Assembly (NCBI GenBank): GCA_007570785.1
Contig: ML660774.1
Coordinates: forward strand, 4,376,201-4,440,200
DNA: 64,000 nucleotides
From: Antilocapra americana
Lineage: Eukaryota > Chordata > Mammalia > Artiodactyla > Antilocapridae
Direction: 5' to 3'
Shown here: one piece after another, positions 21,995 through 33,559 of the stretch
Position numbering within the stretch: the stretch's first letter is position 1
Layout: every line of letters starts with the position of its first letter
The notes under the pieces: generated by a model
What the model saw: the letters and a program-made list of their open reading frames with translations, nothing else
Told to the model about the DNA's origin: nothing
The model's database searches: none
Program-made: the position numbers and the translations under genes

Positions 21995-22235
21995 TGGGAT
22001 TCCAAGCTGAGCGCCCAGCAGGCAGGAGGGCTCCCGCCAATGCTCTAGCCCCTCGTTCCCTTCTAGAAGCAAAAGGCTTACATGGGCTTGTCCCTCAAGG
22101 AACCTCTCCGCACCTTAGGCTCCGCTCCCCAAGCCCTGGCTGGGCCCAAGTCTCTGCCTTTGCTGCTTCCCAGGCCAATCCCGTTGGAGAGGGGGTACTC
22201 AGGGGAGGAGATTTTACCTGCCTGCTGTTTGTGTG
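21995..22235. other. GC-rich unique island
   Basis: About 240 bases with clearly higher GC than the flanks and at least six CpGs. A plus-strand frame runs through it (21916-22242) and encodes a P/A/G/L-rich peptide with no recognised motif. It has no TATA or known promoter layout that I can point to. It could be a small CpG-bearing regulatory element or an unrecognised old repeat. Confidence 0.35.
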
Positions 22236-22728
22236 TCTGTAAACCATAGATGGATAAGTGAAAAACAATGTCACTGGAAAACATTTTCATGATATTAAAA
22301 AAAAAAATGCATGAGAAATCAGAGAAGGAGTTCTGGCCAGTTTGCTAATATAGCCAGTTCATGAAAAAAAGACCTTGTGAGTTGATTGACCAGAACCCAA
22401 AGGTGGAGGCATCGCTGATTTCTGCACTGCCTGCCATTTAATAGACTTAACACTATAGTTTCATTTCTTCGATCCTTATGTTTCCTAACTTTAGCCTGAT
22501 TGTTGGGTTGGATCTAGTCTTTAAAGGGGAGAGGGGAGCATATTTGGGAATTAGAGCAGGTGCCCGAGGGGATGGTCGAAGCATCCGGAGCAATGCAGTG
22601 TTAGGAATAATGCTGCAGTAGGGAGGCTGAATGGTCTTGCAGTCTCAGTGCAATCAGACAGTGGAGTGAAATGCTGAGATCATTTTATTATGGAGAGAAT
22701 GAGACATGCAGAGGAAAGGAATATGTAA
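22236..22728. other. Unique non-coding sequence
   Basis: No gene or repeat family is recognised. A short A run lies at 22298-22307. Confidence 0.45.
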
Positions 22729-22849
22729 ATCTATGTGTGTATATATAGGTGTGTATATATATATATGTATGTATGTAAATATATATATATAAATATATAT
22801 ATAGGCTTATGTGTGTATATATATGTGTGTGTATATATATATATATATA

Positions 22850-22884
<35 letters not shown>

Positions 22885-22894
22885 GTAAAGATAT
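22729..22894. repeat. Compound (TA)n(TG)n microsatellite
   Basis: About 165 bases of alternating TA, TG and TATG units with several pure blocks, the longest at about 22857-22884. Open frames here (rich in Y, I, H, T or C, V) are artefacts of the repeat. Confidence 0.95.
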
Positions 22895-22902
22895 ATGTAC
22901 AT

Positions 22903-23107
22903 GGGCTTCCCTCATGGCTCAGCTGGTAAAGAATCTGCCTACAATGCAGGAGACCTGGGTTCAATCCCTGGGTTGGGAAGATCCCCTGGAGGAGGGAAAT
23001 GCTACCCACCCCAGTGTTTCTGGCTGGAGAATTCTAAGGACTGTGTAATCCTCAGGATCACAAAGAGTCAGACACGACTGAGTGACTTTCTCTTCGCCTC
23101 ACTTCAT
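22903..23107 (+). repeat. Bov-tA SINE
   Basis: Full-length copy: head 'gggcttccctcatggctcag', 'atgcaggagacctgggttca', 'gggaagatcccctggaggag', tail 'gtcagacacgactgagtgac'. It starts eight bases after the TA/TG microsatellite block and faces a second SINE in inverted orientation. Confidence 0.95.
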
Positions 23108-23140
23108 ATATTTGTGCATATCTATGTGTGCGTGTGTGTT

Positions 23141-23350
23141 CATGCTAAGTTGCTTCAGCCATGTCTGACTCTTTGTGACCCTATGGACTGTAGCCCACCA
23201 AAGTGTTCTGACCATGAGATTTTCCAGGGAAGGATACTAGAACAAATTGTCATTTCTTCCTCCACGGTATCTTCCCAATTCAGGGATTGAACCTGTGTCT
23301 CTTAATGTCTCTTGCATTGGCAGGCAGGTTCTTTACCACTAGTGCCACCA
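23141..23350 (-). repeat. Bov-tA SINE, inverted partner
   Basis: Reverse copy: 'catgctaagttgcttcagcc', 'gtagcccaccaaagtgttct', 'gattgaacctgtgtctctta', 'ggttctttaccactagtgcc'. The last few head bases are replaced by a TA run. Together with 22903-23107 it forms a tail-to-tail inverted pair separated by about 33 bases. Confidence 0.93.
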
Positions 23351-23667
23351 TATATATAAAATCTTAACATACTGACAGACATGTTTTTCTGCTAAAAATA
23401 TTTTTCCTTTTATTTTTCCTTATTTTTAAATGCCCAATCTTTGTTTGAATACCATCACTCATCATTATAAGCATATCATTTAAGAATATTTGTTATTCTT
23501 CCAGATGTAGATGAAAAATTATCAATTAGCAGAAAAGGGAGAAACTCATGAACTACCTGAGGGGTAACAGTGGTAAAAATCATAGTTTTAAGAGTTGTTC
23601 AAGGAAGACAAGTGCATTTTGATGAGACTCAAAGAAAATTATAAGAACTTTATTCAGTAAGTACTGT
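23351..23667. other. Unique AT-rich sequence
   Basis: Nothing is recognised. Confidence 0.45.
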
Positions 23668-23915
23668 CTGTCTTGGTTCATTTGTGACTCTGTAATAAAA
23701 TTCTAGAGACTGGGTAACTTAGAAACAACTGAAATGTGTTTCTCAAGGTTCTAGAGTCTGGAAGTCTGAGGCCAGAGTACCCACGTGGTCGAATGAGACA
23801 CCTCTTCTTGGTTGCAGACTTCTTGTATCCTCACATGAGGAAGGGGCTGGAGATCTCCCTGGAGCCTTTTTATAAGGGCATTAATCTCATTCATGAGGAT
23901 TCTACTCTAAATTAC
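23668..23915 (-). repeat. MLT1-type MaLR LTR relic
   Basis: Reverse-orientation MLT1: 'gagactgggtaacttagaaa', 'tctagagtctggaagtctga', 'cttgtatcctcacatgagga', 'ttataagggcattaatctca', 'ttcatgagga'. MLT1 LTRs belong to old ERVL-MaLR elements of placental mammals. No internal retroviral coding sequence accompanies it. Confidence 0.8.
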
Positions 23916-24399
23916 TAACTTTTGGTCCATTTGGCAGTCATACTCATATTATCTTCATTGTATATCATGCTTTTGCCTTGCTCTTAATTTATTATTAGAT
24001 TAAGTTAATGTTCAGTCATTGTATTGAATTAATTAGAATTAATGGTGATAGAAGAGTTGTTTGGTTTAGATGCTAACAATTTTGCATGTGTCCACATTTA
24101 TGGAGAAAACATCGAAGGTACCATTGAAATTATACAATAATTCCTTACTCAGTAAATGAAGATGGCTCTCTGAATTATCATCAATACATTGCTGTTAAAC
24201 TGGTTCTGTCAACCAGTGTGTGTACCCTCTGCCCTGTCAAGCCCTGCTCCAAGAGCACAAATTGCTTTGTATCTATTGGGAAGGTAAACAACAAAAATCA
24301 ATGCATGGAAGTCAAATGTAAATTAGTTGTTTTCTACTTCCCTTTAACCTGGGTAGTAGAGAACTAAGGACTACACAGCTGTGTAGAACTGGCTCAAAC
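23916..24399. other. Unique AT-rich sequence
   Basis: Nothing is recognised. Confidence 0.45.
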
Positions 24400-24490
24400 C
24401 CTCTCTCCTCTGTTGCTCTCCCAGCATTTTCACACCTTCTGCCATCTGGAATGTTCTGTCACTCAAGGTCTACCTCTCTTTAGGCAGTGG
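24400..24490 (+). repeat. L2-like relic
   Basis: 'cctctgttgctctcccagca' and 'ccttctgccatctggaatgt' resemble the L2 phrase 'tgttccctctgcctggaatgctctt'. Short and diverged. Confidence 0.35.
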
Positions 24491-24734
24491 GATCTACAGC
24501 ATACTTGGAATATCTGTGTTCTTATATTAAACTGTCATTTACCCTACTTTCCAAAAGTATAGGCAAATACGTCTGATCTGATGCTAAGTGTGGAAACACA
24601 AAACGTAACACATATGAACAGAAAAATGTCAAGTGTATGAAGCCAGAAGCCACTTAGGACATGTTCTCCTTTGTCCCAGCTGGTCTCTGCAGCTTCCTCT
24701 ATAACGTCAGGATTTTCCAAATATAAACTTGCAA

Positions 24735-25185
24735 TTATCATTCCCTCTACTCAGAAATCTTCAGTGAGCTTCATCGCCTCCAGTGTCAAGTACAAATAGC
24801 ATACGTAGGTCAGAGTCCAGTAACCTTCCTAAAATATTTTTTTCCTTCCACTCTCATCTCTCATTGTGTAAAACTTTTGAGTTAGAGGGCTGAAGTAGAG
24901 TATGCCTTTGTTCCTGGTGTGTTGCAGAGCCAAGTATGTTTTTCATTCTGATGCTATTATGTAAATTCCAACTATACCAGGTCCATATCAAGTGCTACTT
25001 TCTCTGTGAAGGCTGATGACATTCACAGCCATCATGCTTCTTTCATTGTTTGGCACGAGTCTTGATCTTTTTCATATACATTCAGTCCACTAACTTGCTA
25101 ACTCCTGACTCTATTGTGTGACTTTTTGAATTCCTAAGACTCAGGTGATAATGAATACTCATTAAATGTTGCTGATGATAATGAC
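24735..25185 (+). repeat. L2 LINE 3' region
   Basis: Ordered landmarks fit L2 up to its 3' end: 'ctactcagaaatcttcagtg', 'catcgcctccagtgtcaagt', 'agtgctactttctctgtgaa', and the terminal 'aatactcattaaatgttgct' followed by GATGATAATG-type short repeats. Very diverged but collinear over about 450 bases. Confidence 0.55.
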
Positions 25186-26634
25186 AGCAATGATTTTGAT
25201 AAGGATTATGGCCTGGAATATGTACTGGTTTGGAATAAAAAGTGGTCATATATTTGGAGGAACTATGTTGAGGAAACTGAAAAATATAGCTCACTGGTGG
25301 GAAAGTTCATTTAAAAAAATAAGCATGGATTATTCAAATTTTTAATATATTTTTCTATTAAGATATTTTATTCTGGTATTTATTACATTCACACACTGAA
25401 GAGGCTAATGGAATTCAATGATGCATGATACGTATGTCATGTATTTTACAATCCAACATATATTTAATACAAACTTGCCATGATATTCATATCCTTAACA
25501 TTTCTTTTACAATTTTGTTCCTATGATAGTTGTGCTTAAAATATCATAAGATATAATTGCATGTATGCCATGGATCCCTGTATTAAAGAATGTGAAAAAA
25601 TTAATATATCAGTGTTAGATTTTTCGAAGTGTTCATAGTGTGGGATGGCCCAGTTCTTTTGTGCTAAATCTTTTAGAAATTATTCAACTCCACTGAGGTG
25701 GAATCTAGTTCTCTTTCTCCTCTAATCTAAACCCCAGGGCCACTGTTATATGAGCATTTTATCCTGCTAAATTAAGAAGACCATCCTTGTTGTTTTGTGT
25801 GTACTTTATTTAGGCCATCAGCAGACAAAATGGAAATTGTATTTTGTAACCCACAGTGTGGTCCACAGGGGAAATGAGGAGTTGATAAGTATATATCCAG
25901 TACACTTACTCAACGTGATAATTAAAACTAGAGCACTGAAATGCAGAAGGAAACTTGGAATGAAATTGTCAATTTAAAAATCTTGCCTAATTTTTTCTGC
26001 AAACCGTGATTCCCAGCCGTCTGTCACAGACCCACCTCTGTCCACTTGGGTTCAGTTCAAAAGAGGGGGAAAAAAAAACATACGTGTTTGTACTGCAGGG
26101 AGCCCTACTGGTACCACGGTAGTTAAGATAGTATTGGCATTACCCCATTACCTTCTAGGATAAAAAATTAGGTAAGAGATCAAATACATGGGTGGATTCA
26201 TTTTTATATTAATTAGTTAATCTATTAAATTATTATTTTTTGATTCAGATGGAAAACTGTATTCTTCCACTTTAAAGAACACCTTGAAATGGTTATTTCA
26301 AATGTTTTTTTGCTCAAATACAACCTGCCACACTTCCTCCAGAAGCTAGGCTGTTATATATGGCTGTGTAGAATCTTCGTCTTTCTGGTTTCTACATCTT
26401 AACATTCTACTTTAAGAAATAAAATTCTATAATTATTGAATTGAGAAAATAAAGAGAACATATGTTGATCAATTTCTGCCATACATTTTTATTTCCTGAC
26501 TTCAGATTCAGTTTTTTTCTCACTGTTAAGCAAATACTATAGAAAGTAATCTTCGTTGTAGCATCCCAAAACACTTTTTTAGCCATATGTGTACTGTTGA
26601 AAACATCTAAAATAGTTAAAAATTAAGAAATGAC
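25186..26634. other. Unique AT-rich sequence
   Basis: No gene or repeat family is recognised over 1.4 kb. A short A-rich run occurs at 26070-26080. Confidence 0.5.
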
Positions 26635-26845
26635 TTAGATGCATAGCTCTGGGTTCAAATCTGGACTTAACATTAAGTGGTCTTAGGCATATTACTGAAA
26701 TCGTCTAAGTTTTAATGTCTTCATCTAAAAAAATGGGAATAAAAACAATCCGTAAGCTTAGATACTTTTGTGAAATTTTAATACATAAGAAGAGCTTGTC
26801 CCAGTACTCATCACAAAGTAAGTGCTTGATAAATGACAATTCTTA
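26635..26845 (-). repeat. MIR SINE
   Basis: Reverse-orientation MIR with clear order: 'gctctgggttcaaatctgga', 'cttaggcatattactgaaat', 'aatgtcttcatctaaaaaaa', 'agtaagtgcttgataaatga'. Confidence 0.85.
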
Positions 26846-27738
26846 ACATGACAAAATATCAGGTACCCAAAAAGTAGTTGAGCAATAAAACAAAACCACC
26901 AAATAAGGCATTCTCAAAACCAAAGTGGTACAATGAATTAAATGAAAATGTAATAAAATGATTTTTGTCCAATGTATATATGTAAGAACTTTGTAGAATT
27001 TTGCTCTTCTCCTGGATGTATAATGTAAAACACCTTGAGAAATTGTTTTCTGAGATTTGTTCCACTGTAAGTACAGGATAAAGCATTAAATGCGGACACA
27101 CCAGGGACAAGATATAAACTATTCATTTAAAAGAATGTGTATTTATTGTGGTGGGTCATGCCTAGGGTACTATATTCTAGAAGAGAAAGAGAGGGAGCGG
27201 GGGATAGAGAGGTTGATTGCCCCAGAGATCAAGTGTTAAGTAAAAATAGTAGATAAAATCTTGGCACTTACAATTACCTGGACAGTGAAGCCTATCAGCA
27301 GTGTCTGCTGCCAAGCCACATGCTGCTGCTAGAAAAATCTTTCCTCCCACACTGGACATCAGGGAGATGAAGCCGTGCTTAGACCAGCAGAACAACCTCA
27401 TGAACTGCATGATTGGGTTATTCTCCGTATATGTTCACCTTGTAAACCAAAGAAAAAATATTATAATAATCCCAACAATATTACAGTATTGATCCCATAT
27501 TCACAAAGCCATTTACCTTTACAAGGCACTATTAAGCACTATTAAGAAAGTATGTTTTAAAACATGCTTTCAATGAGAATGATCCTATCAGATGCGAAGT
27601 AGCCATTATCAAGGTTATTCGAGAGACATTCACCCCTATTCAAAGGACAGGCGTCTGACCCAGATGTACACACGTGAGACATTTGTAAATTAGGCAATTT
27701 ATCAAACATGCTGTAAGTGGCGTATGTGTGCGTGCATG
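26846..27738. other. Unique non-coding sequence
   Basis: No repeat family or gene is recognised. A purine-rich patch lies at 27180-27205. Confidence 0.45.
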
Positions 27739-27949
27739 CATGCTAAGTCCCTTCAGTTGTGTCCAACTCTTGGTGACCCTATAGACTTTAGCCTACAAGG
27801 CTCTTCTGTCCATGGGATGGTCCAGGCAAGGATACTGGAGTGGGTTGCCATGCCCTCCTCCAGGGATCTTCCTGACCCAGGGATTAAACCCACATCCCTT
27901 ACTTCTCCTCCATTGGCAAGCAAGTTCTTTAGTGCCACCTGGGAAGCCC
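27739..27949 (-). repeat. Bov-tA SINE
   Basis: Full-length reverse copy: 'catgctaagtcccttcagtt', 'aggctcttctgtccatggga', 'ccagggatcttcctgaccca', 'gccacctgggaagccca'. Confidence 0.95.
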
Positions 27950-28089
27950 ATATATGGTATATAAATACCCTTTATACACCGTTTGCTGTAAAAAAGTAAT
28001 CCTACTGTGAATCTTTCTGTTTAATCCATGCTTTCACAGATACATAGAGAATCTAAAACTTTCAAGTTTTAAAAGAAAGAACAGGAGCT

Positions 28090-28245
28090 AAGAGATATTG
28101 AATACTTAACACTGTGTGAAGCAGCAACCCGCTTATTTTGATAGTTTATACTATTTAATTCTCACCAAAACACTATTTAAAGGTACCAAATTAAAGCTGA
28201 AAGAGTCAAGTCACTTGCTCAAGGTGACATATACATGCATAGGTT
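28090..28245 (+). repeat. MIR SINE relic
   Basis: 'ctatttaattctcaccaaaa', 'aaagctgaaagagtcaagtc', 'acttgctcaaggtgac' follow the MIR core order in plus orientation. Confidence 0.6.
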
Positions 28246-28744
28246 ATCTATCTGTTGATCAAACATACTAGTGAGATTTGAAAGGCAGGTGGATCTGATT
28301 TTCAGCACTTACTATTCTTTATGCCTGTTGCTTTCAACCTGTGAGTTGTAGATATTTAGAGGAATATCAGATTTAGTACACATATGGATCCCTCCCAACA
28401 AGCATATTCTGGGAACTAAGTAAATAGTTTGTCTTCATGTAAGACCATTTACTGCATATAGGTGTTATGATAAATAAAACACAAATCCACCTAAAACATG
28501 TCTGCCATATAGTCAATATTTTTGTTTCACTCAACATGCAGTAAAAGTTAGAACTACTAAAAATGGAAGTTCTGTGAGAGGTTTGACATTTAAGTGAATT
28601 CTTCAAAATAGGGGAGCCTATTAAACTGTATGTAAATAGAGACACACTTTTGAAAATGTAACCTCTCTAAATGTGAAGTAAACACCAACACTAAACACTA
28701 ATAGTTTCAGAACAGTTACCCAAACATGGCCAGATTCTGGTGTG
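28246..28744. other. Unique non-coding sequence
   Basis: Nothing is recognised. Confidence 0.45.
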
Positions 28745-28945
28745 TGACGCTCTAGCAAAGCGTTTTGCAGGCTCCAGGGTAGGAGTGGGCTTGGAACGGG
28801 GCCCAAGAAGAGCGTCTGCAGCTGTCAATCCAATGGCTGCCTGCACCGGCATTGCTAATAGGAGAGCGTCTTGTCAGGCTTTACGATTTTATTAACATGC
28901 AGAGAGTGAGAGGCAGCATCGGCGCTACTCGCTTGATGACTAAAG
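28745..28945. promoter_or_regulatory. CpG-bearing unique patch, candidate conserved element
   Basis: About 200 bases with around ten CpGs ('gacgctc', 'agcgttttg', 'aacgggg', 'agcgtct', 'accggc', 'tacgatt', 'atcggcgctactcgc') in a region where CpG is nearly absent. It is not repeat-derived as far as I can see. It also holds TAAT/ATTA words ('ttgctaatagg', 'ttattaacatg'). The BovB piece begins just after it. No transcription start signature is visible. Confidence 0.3.
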
Positions 28946-28959
28946 CTCAATATCTCATC

Positions 28960-29540
28960 TTGCTGCTGCTGTTCTGCTGCTAAGTTGTGTCTGATTCTTT
29001 GCAACCCCATGGACTGCAGCATGCCGGGCTCCTCTGTCCTCCACTATCTCCTGAGAGTTTGCTCAAATTCGCGTCCTTTGAGTCGGTGATGCCATCCAAC
29101 CATCTCATCCTCTGTCGTCCCCTTCTCCTTCTGCCATCAATCTTTCCCAACATCAGGGTCTTTTCCAATGAGTCGGCTCTTCTGATGATCAGGTGGCCAA
29201 AGTGTTGGAGCTTCAGCTTCAGCATCTGTCCTTCCAATGAATATTCAAGGTTGATTTCCTTTACGATTGACTGGTTTGATTTTCCTGCCCTCCAAGGGAC
29301 TCTCAAGAGTCTTTTCCAGCACCAGAATTTGAAAGCATCAGTTCTTCAGCACTCAGCCTTCTTTATGGTCCAACTCTAGCATCTGTATGTGACTACTGGG
29401 AAAACCATAACTTTGACCATATGGACCTTTGTCAGCAAAGTGATGTCTGCTTTTTAATACACTGTCTAGATTTGTCATAGCTTTCCTTCCAAGAAGCAAG
29501 AGTTTTTTAAATTTCCTGGCTACAGTCACCATATATTGGC
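28960..29540 (-). repeat. BovB (RTE) LINE 3' end
   Basis: About 580 bases of minus-strand BovB. The minus strand is open at 28980-29306 and encodes the recognisable C-terminus, including 'SLEKTLMLGKIDGRRRRGRQ' and '[13 protein letters not shown]'. Landmarks on the plus strand include 'ctgctaagttgtgtctgatt' and 'cactcagccttctttatggt'. 5'-truncated and inactive. Confidence 0.94.
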
Positions 29541-30462
29541 CTATTTCTACATTTTCTGGTGCATTCCCATCTTTCCTCTTTTGACCAAAAGAGGACTTTT
29601 TTTGATGTAAAACTTGAAACACTGCAAAATATCATATTATTGGGGAATTTGACTCCATGGGGTATCATGGTTGTCTCAACTCAGTGGGAGTGTGTTTCTT
29701 ATAAGGCCAGGATGGTTCTATAGCAAATGAGAGTTTATGAAAAGTATGTTATTGCATCAGTATAATTAATAACATTTTCATGGTCCCAAATAGTTAATAC
29801 GCTTGGTGGAACTTCTCACTTAGCACAAGAATAATGACTCAAGACACTGGGGAGAGACAGGAACAATATGTTTAGTTTTTATTTTATTTCGATAATTGTT
29901 TTGATTTTCTTTTTGACCTCTGTCATGCAGCTAATGAAGTTAGTGATTTGGGGTCTAGGTAAATATTTTGCTTGATGTACGATTTTGATAATTAAAATGA
30001 TTTTTTTAGTACCACTTTTTTGGAGTTATTTGGAACTAAAACTCTTTTTTTATTCTGTGTGAGATTGAAAATATCTATCAACACCTTCTAGGATCTGTTA
30101 ATCTGCTTTTGGAGAAACCTGCCTGCCACTGCTTTTTAAAATCAATGGTCAGCTATTTGCTGACTGTAAAACATTATTTTCATCAACATCTACTTTTTTA
30201 TTGTTTGCTGTTATAATACTCACATGTGCTCCCGGACATTTCTCCATCCTTCAGACCCTTTGTCCTCTTAATTGTGATCACACATCAAATCAAGATAGGT
30301 TAAGAATTGAATGTCCCAGGTGGGAATTCTGGTTCTTTTTTGTTAGCATGTTTGTTTGCTTAAATAAGCAGAAACTACCTGTAGCCTTATTGGAAGGGAG
30401 AGGAAGACTGGTTTTTCTATTAATACTTTCTAAACTACAGAAACAAGAGAGAGTTTACGGTA
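29541..30462. other. Unique AT-rich sequence
   Basis: No gene or repeat family is recognised. A 102-codon plus-strand frame at 30201-30509 runs into the L1 tail and is not credible. Confidence 0.45.
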
Positions 30463-30533
30463 GCTTAAAATCACTTTACTGTACAGCAGAAACTAACACA
30501 ACATTTTAAATCAACTATACTTCAATTTAAAAA
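30463..30533 (+). repeat. L1 LINE 3' terminus, about 70 bases
   Basis: 'tcactttactgtacagcaga', 'aactaacacaacattttaaa', 'tcaactatacttcaattt' and a short A-rich end are the terminal bases of a plus-strand L1, extremely 5'-truncated. Confidence 0.9.
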
Positions 30534-31888
30534 GACTTCTCATAAAGTTTTTAGTTGCCAGTCACACTCAGTATGAGACGCCTGGCACCAGGGACTAGAT
30601 CAGATGATCTTAGAGCCATAGTTTTTATGTCCACATTTTCATTAAGATGTATGTTCTTAGTATCTCTGCACACAGACTTGATGGGTCTTATTACTTGTCA
30701 AACACAAATTTGGTATGACTATAGGCCTCCTTTTGCTGTCCTTCACTTTGAAATCCTCTCTCTTTTAAGTGAAATCTACTGCCACATTATCTAAATTTAA
30801 ACCTACATTTAATATATTTTTAGAACTGCTTTTATCTGAAAGCATAATTTCCATTTTTTAGTACATCATTTTAAAATACACAGATGAAGGATTCTTTATA
30901 AATGTGAGTGATTGATAGATAGCTAATGAAAGTCTGTTCACTATTTGTTACATGTGTAACACCCACTTCAGGTGAGAAGAGTTAAACTTGAGCAACAAAG
31001 TCAGAAAAACACTCTTGTTTTAGTCCAAGCTTCTTGGGATTAAATTATCACCAAGGGAAAAATATCTCACATATTATAATAAGTGCAAAATTAGAAAACT
31101 TAAACTAGTCATATTTGCAAACATAGCACAGTCCAGAGACTATCACCAAAGGTCATGTGGTTTGCAAAAAAAAAAAAATTAGCTAATTTTACTGCACAAA
31201 CTTTTAGTTTACCAAGTATTTCCTTTTTTATTTGAAAATGAACTTTGATTCATGTGTGTTGAGAAGTATAAGTCAAGCATTAAAAGTCCCACTTTCTGTA
31301 GATAATAATTTGATTTCTTGCCCTCATAATTCAGTTTGACAGATGTTTTAATTTATTAGAATAATTCCTCAAACTGAAAAAGAAAGCCTGCTGCTAATCC
31401 TTTCAAATCTCTGGAAGTTTTTCAAATTCCAATTTCCTGAATACAGCTCACAAAAAATAATCTATTGGTGAACAAAGTCATGGTTATTGTCTGTTGAAGT
31501 AAGTGATCACTGTGTTTACAGAATCTTAGTAGAATCTTGGAGGGGGAAGAGAAAAGAAGAATGAGATTTTGGAAATTTTTGAGCAGGAGCTTGGTTTAGA
31601 TTGGGCAAGTTGGTGACCTAATGGTTGGAGATTGGTGGACATGGCAAGGCAAGGCTTCCAAAGTGTATCTTGTAGAGACTTGATGAGCATATTGAGCTGT
31701 TCTGTATTACTGGTCTTGTACTTGCAGGAAACAAAAAATAAAGTTATTTATACTTTTACTTCTCTAGGTTAAGAGTTATCTAAAATAGTAAAGATATGTC
31801 AATATATCCAGTAAGCTGTGGAGGTATATATGGTTTTGGCTGCAATCTGAAAATAGTGACCATACCACTAACCAGCGAACACAGCCAT

Positions 31889-31889
<1 letters not shown>
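30534..31889. other. Unique AT-rich sequence
   Basis: No gene or repeat family is recognised over 1.3 kb. An A run lies at 31167-31178. Confidence 0.5.

Positions 31890-31948
<59 letters not shown>
31890..31948. repeat. (CA)n(TA)n microsatellite
   Basis: About 24 uninterrupted CA units followed by four to five TA units. Likely length-polymorphic. Confidence 0.97.
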
Positions 31949-32121
31949 AATATTTTTTTATTACAAGGAATTATAGGCAAAATCATAGTTTTAAATTTAA
32001 GAGCTGAAGTCACTATAAATAATTTGATATTTTTATCAAGCATTTGATTATATAGTCCTTTTAAAATTATCATCCATAAAAACCAAAATTATTTTGAAAT
32101 TGTATCCAGTATCTAAAACCA

Positions 32122-32370
32122 TGGTTGTTGTTGTTTAGACACAAGTCATGTGTGACTCTTTGCAACCCCAGGACAGCATCATGCCAGGCTTTCCTGTTCC
32201 TCATCATCTCCCAGAGTTTGCCCAGGTTCATGTCCATAGAGTCGGCGATGCCATCCAACCATCTCATCCTCTGTGGGCCTCTTCTGCTTCTGCCTTCAGT
32301 CTTTCCCAGTATCAGGGTCTTTTGCAATGAGCTGGCTGTTTACATCAAGTGGCCAAAATATTGAAACAGT
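32122..32370 (-). repeat. BovB (RTE) LINE 3' end
   Basis: Starts with GTT repeats, then 'agacacaagtcatgtgtgac' and ends 'catcaagtggccaaaatatt'. The minus strand keeps the C-terminal block ('[20 protein letters not shown]'). Confidence 0.92.
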
Positions 32371-32654
32371 AAAGGAAAAAAAAAAAAAGCAGCCCTACAT
32401 AGTGCCAGGAAGACTAGAAATACTGCACTGTAAGAGGTGGGATATTCAACTTAACTTGTAGTGTGCATAATTTTTAAATTATAATAAAGCATATTTTCTA
32501 ATGGAAATTATATAGAGAGAGTAAAGAGAAATATATTATAATTTTTGTTCTTCCTTTTTTATTTTCTAGATAATCAGCATATGAGAGACAGATGCCAGTT
32601 TTATTCTTTGGCCCACACTTAATATTTCCATAAATATTTTCCCAGTTTCCTTTC

Positions 32655-32830
32655 ATTAACATCTCACTCTCTTAATTTTCACAAGGTCTTATAATGTATG
32701 CCTGATAACTGTATTTTTATCTCCATTGAGTAGATAACAGAATTATTTTTCAAAGAGGATATGGGTCTGGAAAAGGACAGCTGGTAAAGGTAGACCCGAG
32801 TCTTGAACCTATATCTTCTGACTTGGAATG
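32655..32830 (+). repeat. MIR SINE
   Basis: 'taattttcacaaggtcttat', 'gtatttttatctccattgag', 'cttgaacctatatcttctga' in MIR plus order. Confidence 0.65.
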
Positions 32831-33559
32831 CTTCTTTTTTACTAAGGGATTTATTAACCATTATTTTCTCAGACTTCATTAACTGTTTTGGCTTTTAAGA
32901 AGTGCAATTCAGAGAGTTCTGTATAAGGTACTAGTGGATTTTTCCAATATGAAATAATTTGTTGCCAGTGGGTAATTTAAACAGAATCAGAACTAGGTAA
33001 GCATGTGAAAAGACAGGAAAAATTGCCCCCTTTCCCTCATCCACTAAGTACTCTGTCTCCTTTCTCTCTTCATTGCCTCCTATTATCATCCCACAGAAAA
33101 TTTCCTCCAGAGGAAACCATCTGAAATTCATTGATATTAATTTTTAAAAGAGCAATAATGACCACTAAAAGTATTAAGTTCTGACCCTTCTCCCTTCCAC
33201 TGGGATTTTTGTATTCCAAGTAATTAGGTAGAAGAATACTGTTTTAATTGTCAACGAGAGCCTGTGGGTTTTTTGTCTTTTGTTTTTAATTTAAGCCAAG
33301 AGGTTTATCATTTACTAGCACATCTGTGATGAGACATGTATTCCATACATACTGGATTTTTAGAGTAGCAGTTTCTGTTCCATTTTCTCATTGGAATGAA
33401 GGAACTTCCTGCCTTATCAGATGCAGGAGACAAAATAACATTTATGTTCTCATGCTTTCTGATTCTGTACAGTGGTAGCCCAGCACATAACTATAAAGGG
33501 GAAGCCCACTCTCAGCTCCTTTTCTCTTGACTGGCACATCTGGATGTTCATTGTCTAAA
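32831..33559. other. Unique non-coding sequence
   Basis: Nothing is recognised. Confidence 0.45.

Noticed and set aside
22688..23009. Several open frames rich in Y, I, H, T and C, V
   Set aside because: They translate a TA/TG microsatellite and the adjoining SINE; no protein meaning.
22895..23290. 131-codon frame spanning two elements
   Set aside because: It runs through two oppositely oriented SINEs; chance read-through.
23668..23915. Possible retroviral provirus
   Set aside because: Only a degenerate MLT1-type LTR is present, with no internal coding region or partner LTR.
26095..26160. SINE-like phrase 'gagccctactggtaccacgg'
   Set aside because: Resembles a tRNA-SINE head only loosely; too short and diverged to call.
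28980..29306. 108-codon minus-strand frame with a good protein match
   Set aside because: It is the C-terminus of BovB ORF2 in a 5'-truncated LINE copy, not a host gene.
28987..29379. 130-codon plus-strand frame
   Set aside because: Antisense reading of BovB.
30201..30509. 102-codon plus-strand frame
   Set aside because: It ends in the L1 tail and has no recognised motif or splice context.
31780..32073. Frames with poly-(TH) or (CV) runs
   Set aside because: Produced by the CA repeat at 31890-31938.
32070..32327. 85-codon minus-strand frame
   Set aside because: Also BovB ORF2 C-terminus in a truncated copy.
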